44,165 bases of DNA from Pyrinomonadaceae bacterium (lineage in GTDB: Bacteria > Acidobacteriota > Blastocatellia > Pyrinomonadales > Pyrinomonadaceae): contig JAMQPH010000893.1 in NCBI GenBank assembly GCA_023717605.1, forward strand, positions 1 to 44,165, written 5' to 3'. Shown here piece after piece: positions 35,420-42,407 of the stretch (positions within the stretch are counted from its first letter, which is position 1; the number at the start of each line of letters is the position of its first letter). A program made the translations under genes and the position numbers. Below the pieces are notes generated by a model, which saw nothing but the letters and a program-made list of their open reading frames with translations, was not told where the DNA came from and searched no databases.

Positions 35420-36508
35420 ATGCAGGTGTCGCAGTTACCGGCGTCCGTGGACAGCAGTCCCCAGCAGATTCCCGTTCCCGAGCCTTTAGTTCAGGTTACT
35501 CGGGGCGCGATCACTGAATCGCGTCATAGAGGTCATGTGGTCGCTGTCGACCCTGGTGGCAAGATAGTCGCCGTCCTGGGCGCCCCAGAAACGGTCACGT
35601 TCCTGCGCTCCTCCGCTAAGCCACACCAGGCAATACCACTCATTGCCTCAGGCGCGGCTGATCGGTATGGCTTCAGCGAAAAAGAGATTGCCCTGGCCTG
35701 CGCCTCGCACAGCGGCGAACCGATTCACACCGAAGTTGCTGCCTCTATGCTGAGGAAGATTGGACTGGGCCCCGAAGACTTAAAGTGTGGCACCCATGAG
35801 CCGTTTAGTCCGGAAGTCGCTCGCGAGCTACGCGAGAATGGCGAGAAGCCGCATGTCCTGCAAAATAACTGCTCGGGCAAACATGCAGGAATGCTCGCTC
35901 TCGCATTGCACCTGGGCGCACCGACTGAAACCTACGACCAACCAGGCAGTCCAGTCCAGCTGGCGATAGTCCACACAATCTCGCAGTTTTCGGGAATCCA
36001 AATTGAAGACATTGCGGTTGGTGTCGATGGTTGCGGCGTTCCGGTCTTTGGCGTGACAGTCAAGGCGATGGCTTTGATGTACGCGCGTCTCATGGCTCCC
36101 CCTGAAGAGTTTGGGGAAAGCACACGGGTGGCTTGTAAGAGAATTGTTGCGGCAATGACCAGGTGTCCCGAACTAATTGGTGGAACGACTGATCGTTTGG
36201 ACACAGAAATGATGCGCGCCACAGAAGGAAGCTTGGTATCAAAGGTTGGCGCCGAAGGCGTTTACACCGCAGGAGTGATGCCCTGTAGTGAATGGCCTAA
36301 GGGATTAGGTCTGGCGCTGAAAATCGAAGATGGTGATGACCACCGCGCACGGCCCACGGTTGTGATTGAGTCGCTCAATCAATTGGGAGTGCTCAATGAT
36401 GAAGCGCTCGAGGCAGTTTCACGTTACGCATTTTTCCCTGTGCGAAATCGCAACGGAGAAATAGTCGGTGAAGTACGCGCATCGTTCAAACTGAATCGTG
36501 AAGTATAG
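35420..36508 (+). CDS. Asparaginase II-type L-asparaginase
   Basis: A 362-residue protein of the rhizobial (Asparaginase_II) family, unrelated to AnsA/AnsB. Conserved: RSSAKPHQAIPL (SxxK, about 66-77), CASHSGEPIH (about 93-102), NNCSGKHAGML (about 151-161) and VGVDGCGVPVFG (about 197-208). It hydrolyses asparagine to aspartate and ammonia; some members take part in amide turnover. It has no signal peptide, so is cytoplasmic. Six bases after its stop the unknown 180-residue gene begins, pointing to an operon. Confidence 0.93.
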   Translation: MQVSQLPASVDSSPQQIPVPEPLVQVTRGAITESRHRGHVVAVDPGGKIVAVLGAPETVTFLRSSAKPHQAIPLIASGAADRYGFSEKEIALACASHSGEPIHTEVAASMLRKIGLGPEDLKCGTHEPFSPEVARELRENGEKPHVLQNNCSGKHAGMLALALHLGAPTETYDQPGSPVQLAIVHTISQFSGIQIEDIAVGVDGCGVPVFGVTVKAMALMYARLMAPPEEFGESTRVACKRIVAAMTRCPELIGGTTDRLDTEMMRATEGSLVSKVGAEGVYTAGVMPCSEWPKGLGLALKIEDGDDHRARPTVVIESLNQLGVLNDEALEAVSRYAFFPVRNRNGEIVGEVRASFKLNREV

Positions 36509-36514
36509 GACACA

Positions 36515-37057
36515 GTGTCATCTCCCAGCCCCAACGGAAAAGAAGATCCACCGCCGCAGCCGCCGCTTCTGCGCGATGCTCAAGGCCGGATTGACGTCGA
36601 TTCTATTCCCGATGTAATCCAATGGTTCCTCGATTACGACAGCCGCGTGGCAATAATCAAGCATCCTCGAGTCGAAGAAGTGTTTCAATGGAAGCAGGAA
36701 CAAAGCCGCCAGACCAGCGAAGAGATCTTCGTTTTCAACAGAGCTGAGGATCGTCTGGCGATTGGTATCATCCGGGCTCTTTCCGAAAACGTCACCGAAC
36801 ATGAGCTTCATTCGTGGATTGGCCAGCTTCTGAACGCGCTTGACACTGCGTCAAAGGCGAACGAATCAGTCTCTGAGGCTTACAGTCTTGACCTCGTCGG
36901 CACCAAGTCTATTGTTAGTGAAGCTGCAAAGATTCCCTCGCAGCGCGGGCGAAACGACTTTCTTGTTAACTGTTGGATCGAGACTCTGTGCACTGCCGAA
37001 GCGCGCGTACTCGGGTGGCTTTACAAAGAGTTTTATGGACAGCCGTACGCGCCTTAA
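36515..37057 (+). CDS. Uncharacterised acidic protein
   Basis: A 180-residue soluble protein with no recognised domain. It starts at GTG 36515, with AGGA at 36507-36510 just upstream, 6 bases after the asparaginase stop. The N-terminal 20 residues are Pro-rich and disordered-looking. The rest is mixed alpha/beta with conserved-looking motifs IPDVIQWFLDYDSRVAIIKHP and HSWIGQLLNALDTASKAN. The stop TAA overlaps the aminotransferase ATG (TAATG). The operon places it between asparaginase and a PLP enzyme, but that does not define its function. Confidence 0.75.
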   Translation: MSSPSPNGKEDPPPQPPLLRDAQGRIDVDSIPDVIQWFLDYDSRVAIIKHPRVEEVFQWKQEQSRQTSEEIFVFNRAEDRLAIGIIRALSENVTEHELHSWIGQLLNALDTASKANESVSEAYSLDLVGTKSIVSEAAKIPSQRGRNDFLVNCWIETLCTAEARVLGWLYKEFYGQPYAP

Positions 37058-38241
37058 TGCCTGATCTCTCGGTGCAGGGTCCGCAACCGAGTCCACCAAG
37101 CCTTCTTAGCCACACAATGAACGACCAACTACGCGCGCTCTTTCCTATTACAGAGCGCGCAACTTATCTAAACCATGCGGCGGTTTCGCCTCTACCGATC
37201 CCGACAATCGAGGCTGTACAGTCACAACTGCGAGACGTGGCAGAAAATGGTTCATTGAACTACCGAAGTTGGATCGCAGTGAAAGAGCAAGCGCGGAAAC
37301 TGACTGCCGAAATGATTGGAGCAAGAACGGAGCAGATCGCTTTCATGCGCAATACATCTGATGGGCTGTCCACGATTGCGAATGGCCTGCCTTGGTCCTC
37401 TGGCGACAATGTGGTGACATTTCGTAAGGAGTTCCCGTCGAATGTCTATGCGTGGCTACGGCTTCGCGAGGCCTTTGGTGTGGAGGTTCGCATGTGCGAG
37501 GAGCGAGATGGCCGAATAGATCTTGAGGAGTTAATCAGCCTGGTGGACTCGAAGACTCGCTTAGTTGCGATTAGCCAGGTCCAATACGCCTCTGGATTTC
37601 GAGCGGATCTGGAACGAATTGGACGGGCAGCGCGGGCCCATGACGCTCTCCTGGTTGTTGACTTGATTCAGGCCATGGGTGTGATTCCGACAAATGTGGA
37701 GGCGGAACTGATCGACGTCGCTGCGGGCGCCGCGCACAAATGGCTGCTGGCTCCCGAAGGTATTGGTATTCTTTATCTCTCTGACCGCGCTCGCGAACGG
37801 CTCAAGCCCACGCTGGTAGGCTGGATCAGCGTTCCGAATCCAGAGGACTATGACGATTTTGAACAGGAGTGGAGTTCTGGGGCTTTAGCCTGGGAGACCG
37901 GAACTGGCCCTTCGGCTCTTATTCATGGGCTGGAAGCCAGCCTAAGTCTCCTGATTGAAACGGGAGTCAACAGGATAGCCAACCACCTTGAACAACTCAC
38001 AGACTATCTTTGTGAGCGCCTGCAAGGTCGTGACTATCAAATCGTCAGTTCACGCCACGCGTCTGAAAAGTCTCAAATCGTCTGTATTCGCCACCGGGCT
38101 GGGCTAAGCTCAATGGGCCTTTACTCTCACCTCAAAACCAGAAACATCATCACCGCGCCTCGTGGTGATCGACTTCGAGTTGCGCCCCATTTGTACAACA
38201 CTCTTGAAGACATTGACGAGCTTGTTAAAGCCCTTCCCTAA
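37057..38241 (+). CDS. Class V PLP-dependent aminotransferase/desulfurase-like
   Basis: An enzyme of 394 residues from ATG 37057, which overlaps the previous stop as TAATG; a later ATG at 37117 (MNDQLRALF) is an alternative and gives a more family-typical N-terminus. Fold type I motifs are: YLNHAAVSPLP, NTSDGLSTIANGLPW, the PLP Asp in LVVDLIQAMGV and the Schiff-base Lys in AAHKWLLAPEGIG. The family includes cysteine desulfurases, selenocysteine lyases and isopenicillin-N epimerase-like enzymes; the substrate cannot be chosen here. No iron-sulfur genes adjoin it, which argues against an IscS role. Confidence 0.9.
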   Translation: MPDLSVQGPQPSPPSLLSHTMNDQLRALFPITERATYLNHAAVSPLPIPTIEAVQSQLRDVAENGSLNYRSWIAVKEQARKLTAEMIGARTEQIAFMRNTSDGLSTIANGLPWSSGDNVVTFRKEFPSNVYAWLRLREAFGVEVRMCEERDGRIDLEELISLVDSKTRLVAISQVQYASGFRADLERIGRAARAHDALLVVDLIQAMGVIPTNVEAELIDVAAGAAHKWLLAPEGIGILYLSDRARERLKPTLVGWISVPNPEDYDDFEQEWSSGALAWETGTGPSALIHGLEASLSLLIETGVNRIANHLEQLTDYLCERLQGRDYQIVSSRHASEKSQIVCIRHRAGLSSMGLYSHLKTRNIITAPRGDRLRVAPHLYNTLEDIDELVKALP

Positions 38242-38439
38242 CGCCGAACGTCCGTTAGCGAGTGATTATAGTCCGCGTGTCCTGATACTAATGTACGGAA
38301 GATGTACGACTTCAGGGTCTATCTTGGCCCAGCGGAACCGTCAACTGCGTTTTCCTTAGGAATCGGACAAGGGGATTATTCGAGTCCTCTGGTATGTAAA
38401 GTGGCACGCTCGTTGCCAAAAGACCAACCAGAACAAAAG

Positions 38440-38655
38440 GGTAGATAGGGTAAATCGGGTCATGCCCGGCGACTGTGGTGAGTGGAAGCTTTGGGGAGGC
38501 ATCCTCTCACGGTTGGAAAGGCAGGCGGTGGCTCTTTCGGGGGAACGGAGTTAACGCATGCAGACAGTCGAAGGGCAATAGTTGCGGGGCTGCTGATCGA
38601 CGTCCTGCCGAGGCTTGGGGGAGCCTCCCAGGTAGATCAGCAGCCTGCATTTTTT
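38440..38655 (+). ncRNA. Candidate structured RNA with own terminator
   Basis: The 498-base gap between two convergent genes has no protein-like frame. From about 38440 to 38655 the + strand shows nested pairing: CGACTGT (38470-38476) with ACAGTCG (38564-38570), enclosing GTGAG/CTCAC (38478-38482 with 38506-38510), then an extended terminator hairpin. The 5' end is not fixed; no convincing promoter was seen. I could not match it to a known RNA family. It could instead be a read-through 3' region of the aminotransferase transcript. Confidence 0.4.
38589..38655 (+). terminator. Intrinsic terminator of the candidate RNA
   Basis: A 10-bp stem (38589-38598 with 38635-38644) encloses CCTG/CAGG and GAGGCT/AGCCTC inner stems. 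Five bases after the outer stem come six T residues (38650-38655). It reads as a terminator on the + strand only; there is no T-run on the - strand side. Confidence 0.65.
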
Positions 38656-38739
38656 CAGGAAGAATTTTCAGGAAGGATCTAATTGAAAGCGCGAATGGAC
38701 GTGAGTTGTTCCATCGCGCTTTTCTACTCAAGGTCGAGG

Positions 38740-39963
38740 TCACATTCTGTTTCCAGGTCCTACCAACTTTGCCGGATCTGTTTGCGGGCGTATTTCGTCA
38801 ATATTTAAACGGAGCATTCCCCCGGCGTCCGAAAACACTTCCGCATCTCGTTGCTGAGCCCGCCGTCGGCTGAAGAGAAGAGCGCCTAGAAAACCGCCCG
38901 CAGCCAAACAAAACAAGAGTGAAAGTCCTGAGGCTTTGACAACCGCGACCAACACACCCGCGGTGGTCTGGTAATACTCTCGTTGTGCCTTTTCCAGCAT
39001 GTAGGGATTGTCACCAAGCCACTGAACTACCTGCTCGTACTCAACCTGGTCAATGAGCTCTTTTGCAGACTGTTCATCCGTGGCATTAAAAACAAAGACC
39101 GAATAATTCCCCACGCGTCGGTAACCTGATGGCACTGGCTGGCCTTGCGTACGCAGTTCCTCAATTTTCGCGAGAATACTTCGATCGTTATCTCCGGCCA
39201 GTTGTGGTGTGTTGTATTCAACGATGATGAATTGTGTAGAGCCGTAGTTTGTGGCAACCGCATCCGCGTCCCCCTCTGAGCTGACGATGCCGAGTATTGG
39301 TTGATCCGGAAGAAGTGCACTTAATGAGCGAAAGCCAGCCAGATAGACCACACGACCTTGAGCTTCCTCCCATTGGGGAATGTGCTTGACGAGAACAGGT
39401 ATATCAGCCTCCCCTTTTTCAATTCTGTCCGAGATGAGTCGCGCTAACGTAACTACGTTGTTGGGGTCTTGCGCTGCCGGTTCCTTAGCAGTGACTCGCA
39501 CAAATGTTGTGCCCCTGAAGAAGGCGATGCGGCCCGGCAAGATTACCGAGGCTGTTCCCACCTCTTTGGTGATCCGACCAAGTTGAGCCTGACCCGGATC
39601 TCGAGCGCTCCTGGCAGTGATGGTCAACAACGAGTACGCGTCTGAGTCTCGGGGAAATCGGATAACTTCTAAAAGGAGCCGCGAATTGTCGCTCGAAACG
39701 TATTCCGCTTCAGCGGACAAAGAGTAGTGGCGATCCGTTTCCAGTGTTTGACCAGCCGCCTGAAGCACGAGTGGCTCCTCCCGGACGACTGGGTCGCCCG
39801 GCCGAACTCCACCAACCTGACGAAAGCCATCAAGCTCCTTCGGTAGGAGTAACTGGACAAGCTCATCTGAAAGCGGCTTGGCTAACGCTGTTGAGCCAAG
39901 CGCCAGCAAAATAGCCAGCAGAATAGTAGCCAAGAACCACGACGAATAAGTTGAATTGCGCAA
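38740..39963 (-). CDS. DUF6599 family exported membrane protein
   Basis: A 407-residue protein with a signal peptide (about 1-28), a large extracytoplasmic region and a C-terminal transmembrane helix (about 345-367, SGLSLLFCLAAGGFLGALLF), then a 40-residue cytoplasmic tail. It matches DUF6599, a family frequent in Acidobacteriota; function unknown. Motifs seen are LLPKELDGFRQVGG (near 40) and YGSTQFIIVEYNTPQLA. The start is TTG 39963 with a poor Shine-Dalgarno. Its 3' end faces the candidate structured RNA. Confidence 0.82.
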   Translation of the reverse strand: MRNSTYSSWFLATILLAILLALGSTALAKPLSDELVQLLLPKELDGFRQVGGVRPGDPVVREEPLVLQAAGQTLETDRHYSLSAEAEYVSSDNSRLLLEVIRFPRDSDAYSLLTITARSARDPGQAQLGRITKEVGTASVILPGRIAFFRGTTFVRVTAKEPAAQDPNNVVTLARLISDRIEKGEADIPVLVKHIPQWEEAQGRVVYLAGFRSLSALLPDQPILGIVSSEGDADAVATNYGSTQFIIVEYNTPQLAGDNDRSILAKIEELRTQGQPVPSGYRRVGNYSVFVFNATDEQSAKELIDQVEYEQVVQWLGDNPYMLEKAQREYYQTTAGVLVAVVKASGLSLLFCLAAGGFLGALLFSRRRAQQRDAEVFSDAGGMLRLNIDEIRPQTDPAKLVGPGNRM

Positions 39964-40073
39964 ACCGATAACCCCGCTTTGATTCCCACAAACAGGCTCT
40001 TAGAACCCGCTGCGTTGTTGGATGTTCCGTGGAAACTATTCAGTTGGGTGTTTCCAGCCCGAAAGGTCGTAGT

Positions 40074-40661
40074 TTAATGCCAGCGGCGCAACTCGCGCAA
40101 AAGCAGGTCTGCGTAATGCCTCGGCTTGCTGATATTGTGCAGCACCGTGCTACCGCCTGCCTCACTGGCATTGTCTACAATCAAATCGCCAAAACCGAGA
40201 AGTCGCTGGGGAATACTCGCGGAAACTGTGACGTCCTGAATCTTACTGAGGGGAATGTTTCGCGTGGTCCGGGCAAACAGGCCGGTGTCGATTTCGATCT
40301 TGGAATCCGTCAAAGTGTAACGAATCATGTTTCGTCTGATGTGGAAATACGCTGGAATAAGTAGAAGGGCCAGCGCCAGTGGGATCGAGATGTAAGCCGG
40401 GATGTTGATCAAGGCGAGCAAAAAAACCAGGGCAACAGCGCCAACCACTGCTAGTGCGTAACCCAGCCTAATGAAGATCATCGTTGGCCTCACAGTGAAG
40501 ACTGTGTGCTCAAGCTCCTCTATTTCTCCCGCCCGAGGCAGCGGAAGATTATTCTGTGTGCGTGCCAGACGCGTGGCTTCAGGATCGACGGCCGCCGTAC
40601 CACATCCCGAGCAAAAACGCACGCCCGGTGCAATGTAAGAACCGCAGTTGGAACAATGCAT
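40074..40661 (-). CDS. Zinc-ribbon and PH-domain membrane protein
   Basis: A 195-residue protein. The N-terminal zinc ribbon has paired CxxC motifs (CSNCG at 3-7 and CSGCG at 17-21). Two transmembrane helices (about 62-82 and 85-105) are followed by a bacterial PH/bPH2 domain (about 110-190) with TRNIPLSKIQDVTVSASIPQRLLGFGDLIVDNA. YdbT/YdbS-type proteins of this kind sit in the inner membrane; their function is not known. GAGGTG about 8 bases before the ATG supports the start. Confidence 0.88.
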   Translation of the reverse strand: MHCSNCGSYIAPGVRFCSGCGTAAVDPEATRLARTQNNLPLPRAGEIEELEHTVFTVRPTMIFIRLGYALAVVGAVALVFLLALINIPAYISIPLALALLLIPAYFHIRRNMIRYTLTDSKIEIDTGLFARTTRNIPLSKIQDVTVSASIPQRLLGFGDLIVDNASEAGGSTVLHNISKPRHYADLLLRELRRWH

Positions 40662-40741
40662 CCGCTTTTCACCTCACTCAATTTGGGACGAAGGCCGCTC
40701 GTCTCAATCATACCGAAAGAAACTCGAGCGTCGAAATAGAA

Positions 40742-40776
40742 AACGAGGCGGAACCCGTTAAAGGTTCCGCCTCGTT
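40742..40776 (-). terminator. Strong terminator after the lytic transglycosylase gene
   Basis: AACGAGGCGGAACC (40742-40755) pairs perfectly over 14 bp with 40763-40776 across a 7-base loop. On the - strand the stem is followed by TTTTCTATTT, so it ends the transglycosylase transcript before the zinc-ribbon gene; on the + strand the T-run is weaker. Confidence 0.8.
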
Positions 40777-40798
40777 TGTTCTCTACTATGAGTCTGGC

Positions 40799-41599
40799 TT
40801 ACTGGCTCACTAGTTGACGCCGGCCATTGGGCGTCTGGACCGCAAAGACGCTTTGCTCATATATCGTGAGAGGCGCGGGCGCTTTCTGGCGAGTTGCGGC
40901 CAGTTGCTCCTCGGTCATAAGGTTTGCGCTGCGCGCGGCTAGAGGATCCCGAATCAGACTATAGCGCCTGCTAATCCTTCTGACATATTCCTGAGTCTCC
41001 CTGTATGGAGGGACGCGATATCCGAATTTCATTACGGCGCCTTCACCGGCGTTATAGCCCGCAAGTGCCAGGTTGACGTCTTTGAAGAGATCCAGGAGAA
41101 AGCGCATGTACCGAGCTCCGCCTTCAATGTTTTGCTTAGGGTTGAATATGTTTGTGACGCCGAACCTTCGCGCTGTGGGAGGCATTAACTGCATTAGGCC
41201 TCGGGCCCCCTTGGGCGAAATAGCACCCTGCTTGAAAGTTGACTCCTGATGCATGATTGCGTAGAGCAGAACCGGGTCCACAGAATTGCGTTTTCCCGAC
41301 TCGATGATGAAGTCATCCACTTCAGAGTTGCCGGTAGTAAAACCTTCCAACGAGGTGCCAACATTCATGTTCGTTAAGCGGGTTAGCGGCGCGTCGGAGC
41401 GAGTATAGAGGTTGCTGGAGGTGGTAAGTTTGCGGGAGCGGCCGCCTTTCTTGGGGACAACCGGGGGCGCCGGTGGTGGCTCGACACGGACTCCGTTGGC
41501 AAAATCGAAGTTGTCGACTCGATAGCTGGCTTCAGTTTGCGCGGAAATTAATATTGAGCAGGCAAGTAATAACGCAAAAGCGAAGGGCAACGTCTTCAT
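40799..41599 (-). CDS. Lytic transglycosylase (SLT family 1)
   Basis: A 266-residue periplasmic peptidoglycan hydrolase. A signal peptide (about 1-24) and a basic linker precede the SLT/goose-lysozyme-type domain (about 90-215), with the catalytic Glu in IMHQESTF, GARGLMQLMPPTARRFGV and ALAGYNAGEGAV. It cleaves between MurNAc and GlcNAc leaving 1,6-anhydroMurNAc. The C-terminal tail of about 45 residues has no recognised domain. A promoter-like pair lies about 125 bases upstream and a strong terminator follows. Confidence 0.93.
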   Translation of the reverse strand: MKTLPFAFALLLACSILISAQTEASYRVDNFDFANGVRVEPPPAPPVVPKKGGRSRKLTTSSNLYTRSDAPLTRLTNMNVGTSLEGFTTGNSEVDDFIIESGKRNSVDPVLLYAIMHQESTFKQGAISPKGARGLMQLMPPTARRFGVTNIFNPKQNIEGGARYMRFLLDLFKDVNLALAGYNAGEGAVMKFGYRVPPYRETQEYVRRISRRYSLIRDPLAARSANLMTEEQLAATRQKAPAPLTIYEQSVFAVQTPNGRRQLVSQ

Positions 41600-41722
41600 T
41601 TGATTGAATCCTATTTACTGATGATTACGAGATGGCCCCCCACTTTACTTGTCCTTGAGGATTTGGTGGGGCAGGAGTGCCGCCGGCTCTTCCAGCGTAT
41701 CCCGGCGATTCGGGACTCAGGG

Positions 41723-41752
41723 ATAGTATCACAGCGGTTTAACGTTTGCCAA
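41723..41752 (-). promoter_or_regulatory. Sigma70-like promoter of the transglycosylase gene
   Basis: On the - strand TTGGCA (41752-41747), 18 bases, then TACTAT (41728-41723). A related TGATACTA sequence recurs about 165 bases further at 41889-41896. The rest of the 371-base gap 41600-41970 shows no gene. Confidence 0.4.
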
Positions 41753-41970
41753 CGACGTTGCAAAAGGCCGAGTTAGAGCCGGTTTTATTGACGTTTTGAA
41801 GAGGTACCTGCCAGCCTTCCGGGCTCCTTCTCGAGAGGGGCCCTTCGGTTTTGGGAGGAACGCTTCACCGAAACCCTATTGACAGCAGTAGTATCATAGC
41901 GACGCTTTACGAAAGACCTCACTTCTTTTAACCCGCGCGCTCCTGCGCGCCTCACACAAAGGACAGAAAA

Positions 41971-42312
41971 ATGAAAAAGCTACTCACACTCACACTCTCG
42001 CTGTCTCTGCTTTTCGTCTGTGCGATGGCAGCCCCAGCTCAAGACTCCTCCACTTCAAAAACGGCCACCAGCAGTACCCGAAAACGCGGGCCGGTATTCC
42101 GCGCAAACAAGGAGCAGGTTAACCAGGCCCAGGTAATTCTCAAGGCTCGTGGTTTCTACGGCGGCGGTACCACCGGCAAACTTGATGACGCAACTCGAGC
42201 CGGTCTTAAGGAGTATCAGAAAGCCGAAGGTCTCAAGGTGACCGGCACTCTAAACAAGTTGACGCTGGAGAAGATGTCCATCGAGCTGACTGACAAGCAG
42301 AAAGCGATGTAA
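41971..42312 (+). CDS. Exported peptidoglycan-binding-domain protein
   Basis: A 113-residue protein with a signal peptide (about 1-24, ending AAPAQ) and a short Ser/Thr linker, then a PG_binding_1 domain (about 48-105): VNQAQVILKARGFYGGG, LDDATRAGLKEYQKAEGLKVTGTL. The domain binds the peptidoglycan stem peptide or glycan. It carries no catalytic domain, so it may anchor or modulate other hydrolases; the neighbouring transglycosylase on the other strand is a possible partner but is not shown to be one. AAAGGA upstream supports the start. Confidence 0.9.
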   Translation: MKKLLTLTLSLSLLFVCAMAAPAQDSSTSKTATSSTRKRGPVFRANKEQVNQAQVILKARGFYGGGTTGKLDDATRAGLKEYQKAEGLKVTGTLNKLTLEKMSIELTDKQKAM

Positions 42313-42351
42313 CTCGATCCAACCCGAGGAAGTTTCTTCTGAGAGCAAACG

Positions 42352-42392
42352 AAAGCGCGAGTGCATGTTCAAAACATGCACTCGCGCTTTTT
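42352..42392. terminator. Bidirectional terminator between PG-binding and alaS genes
   Basis: An 18-bp perfect stem (42352-42369 with 42373-42390) with a CAA loop, flanked by A-rich and T-rich sides. It serves the two convergent genes, with the clearer T-run (42388-42392) on the + strand. Confidence 0.85.
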
Positions 42393-42407
42393 GTCGGATA
42401 GCACCTT

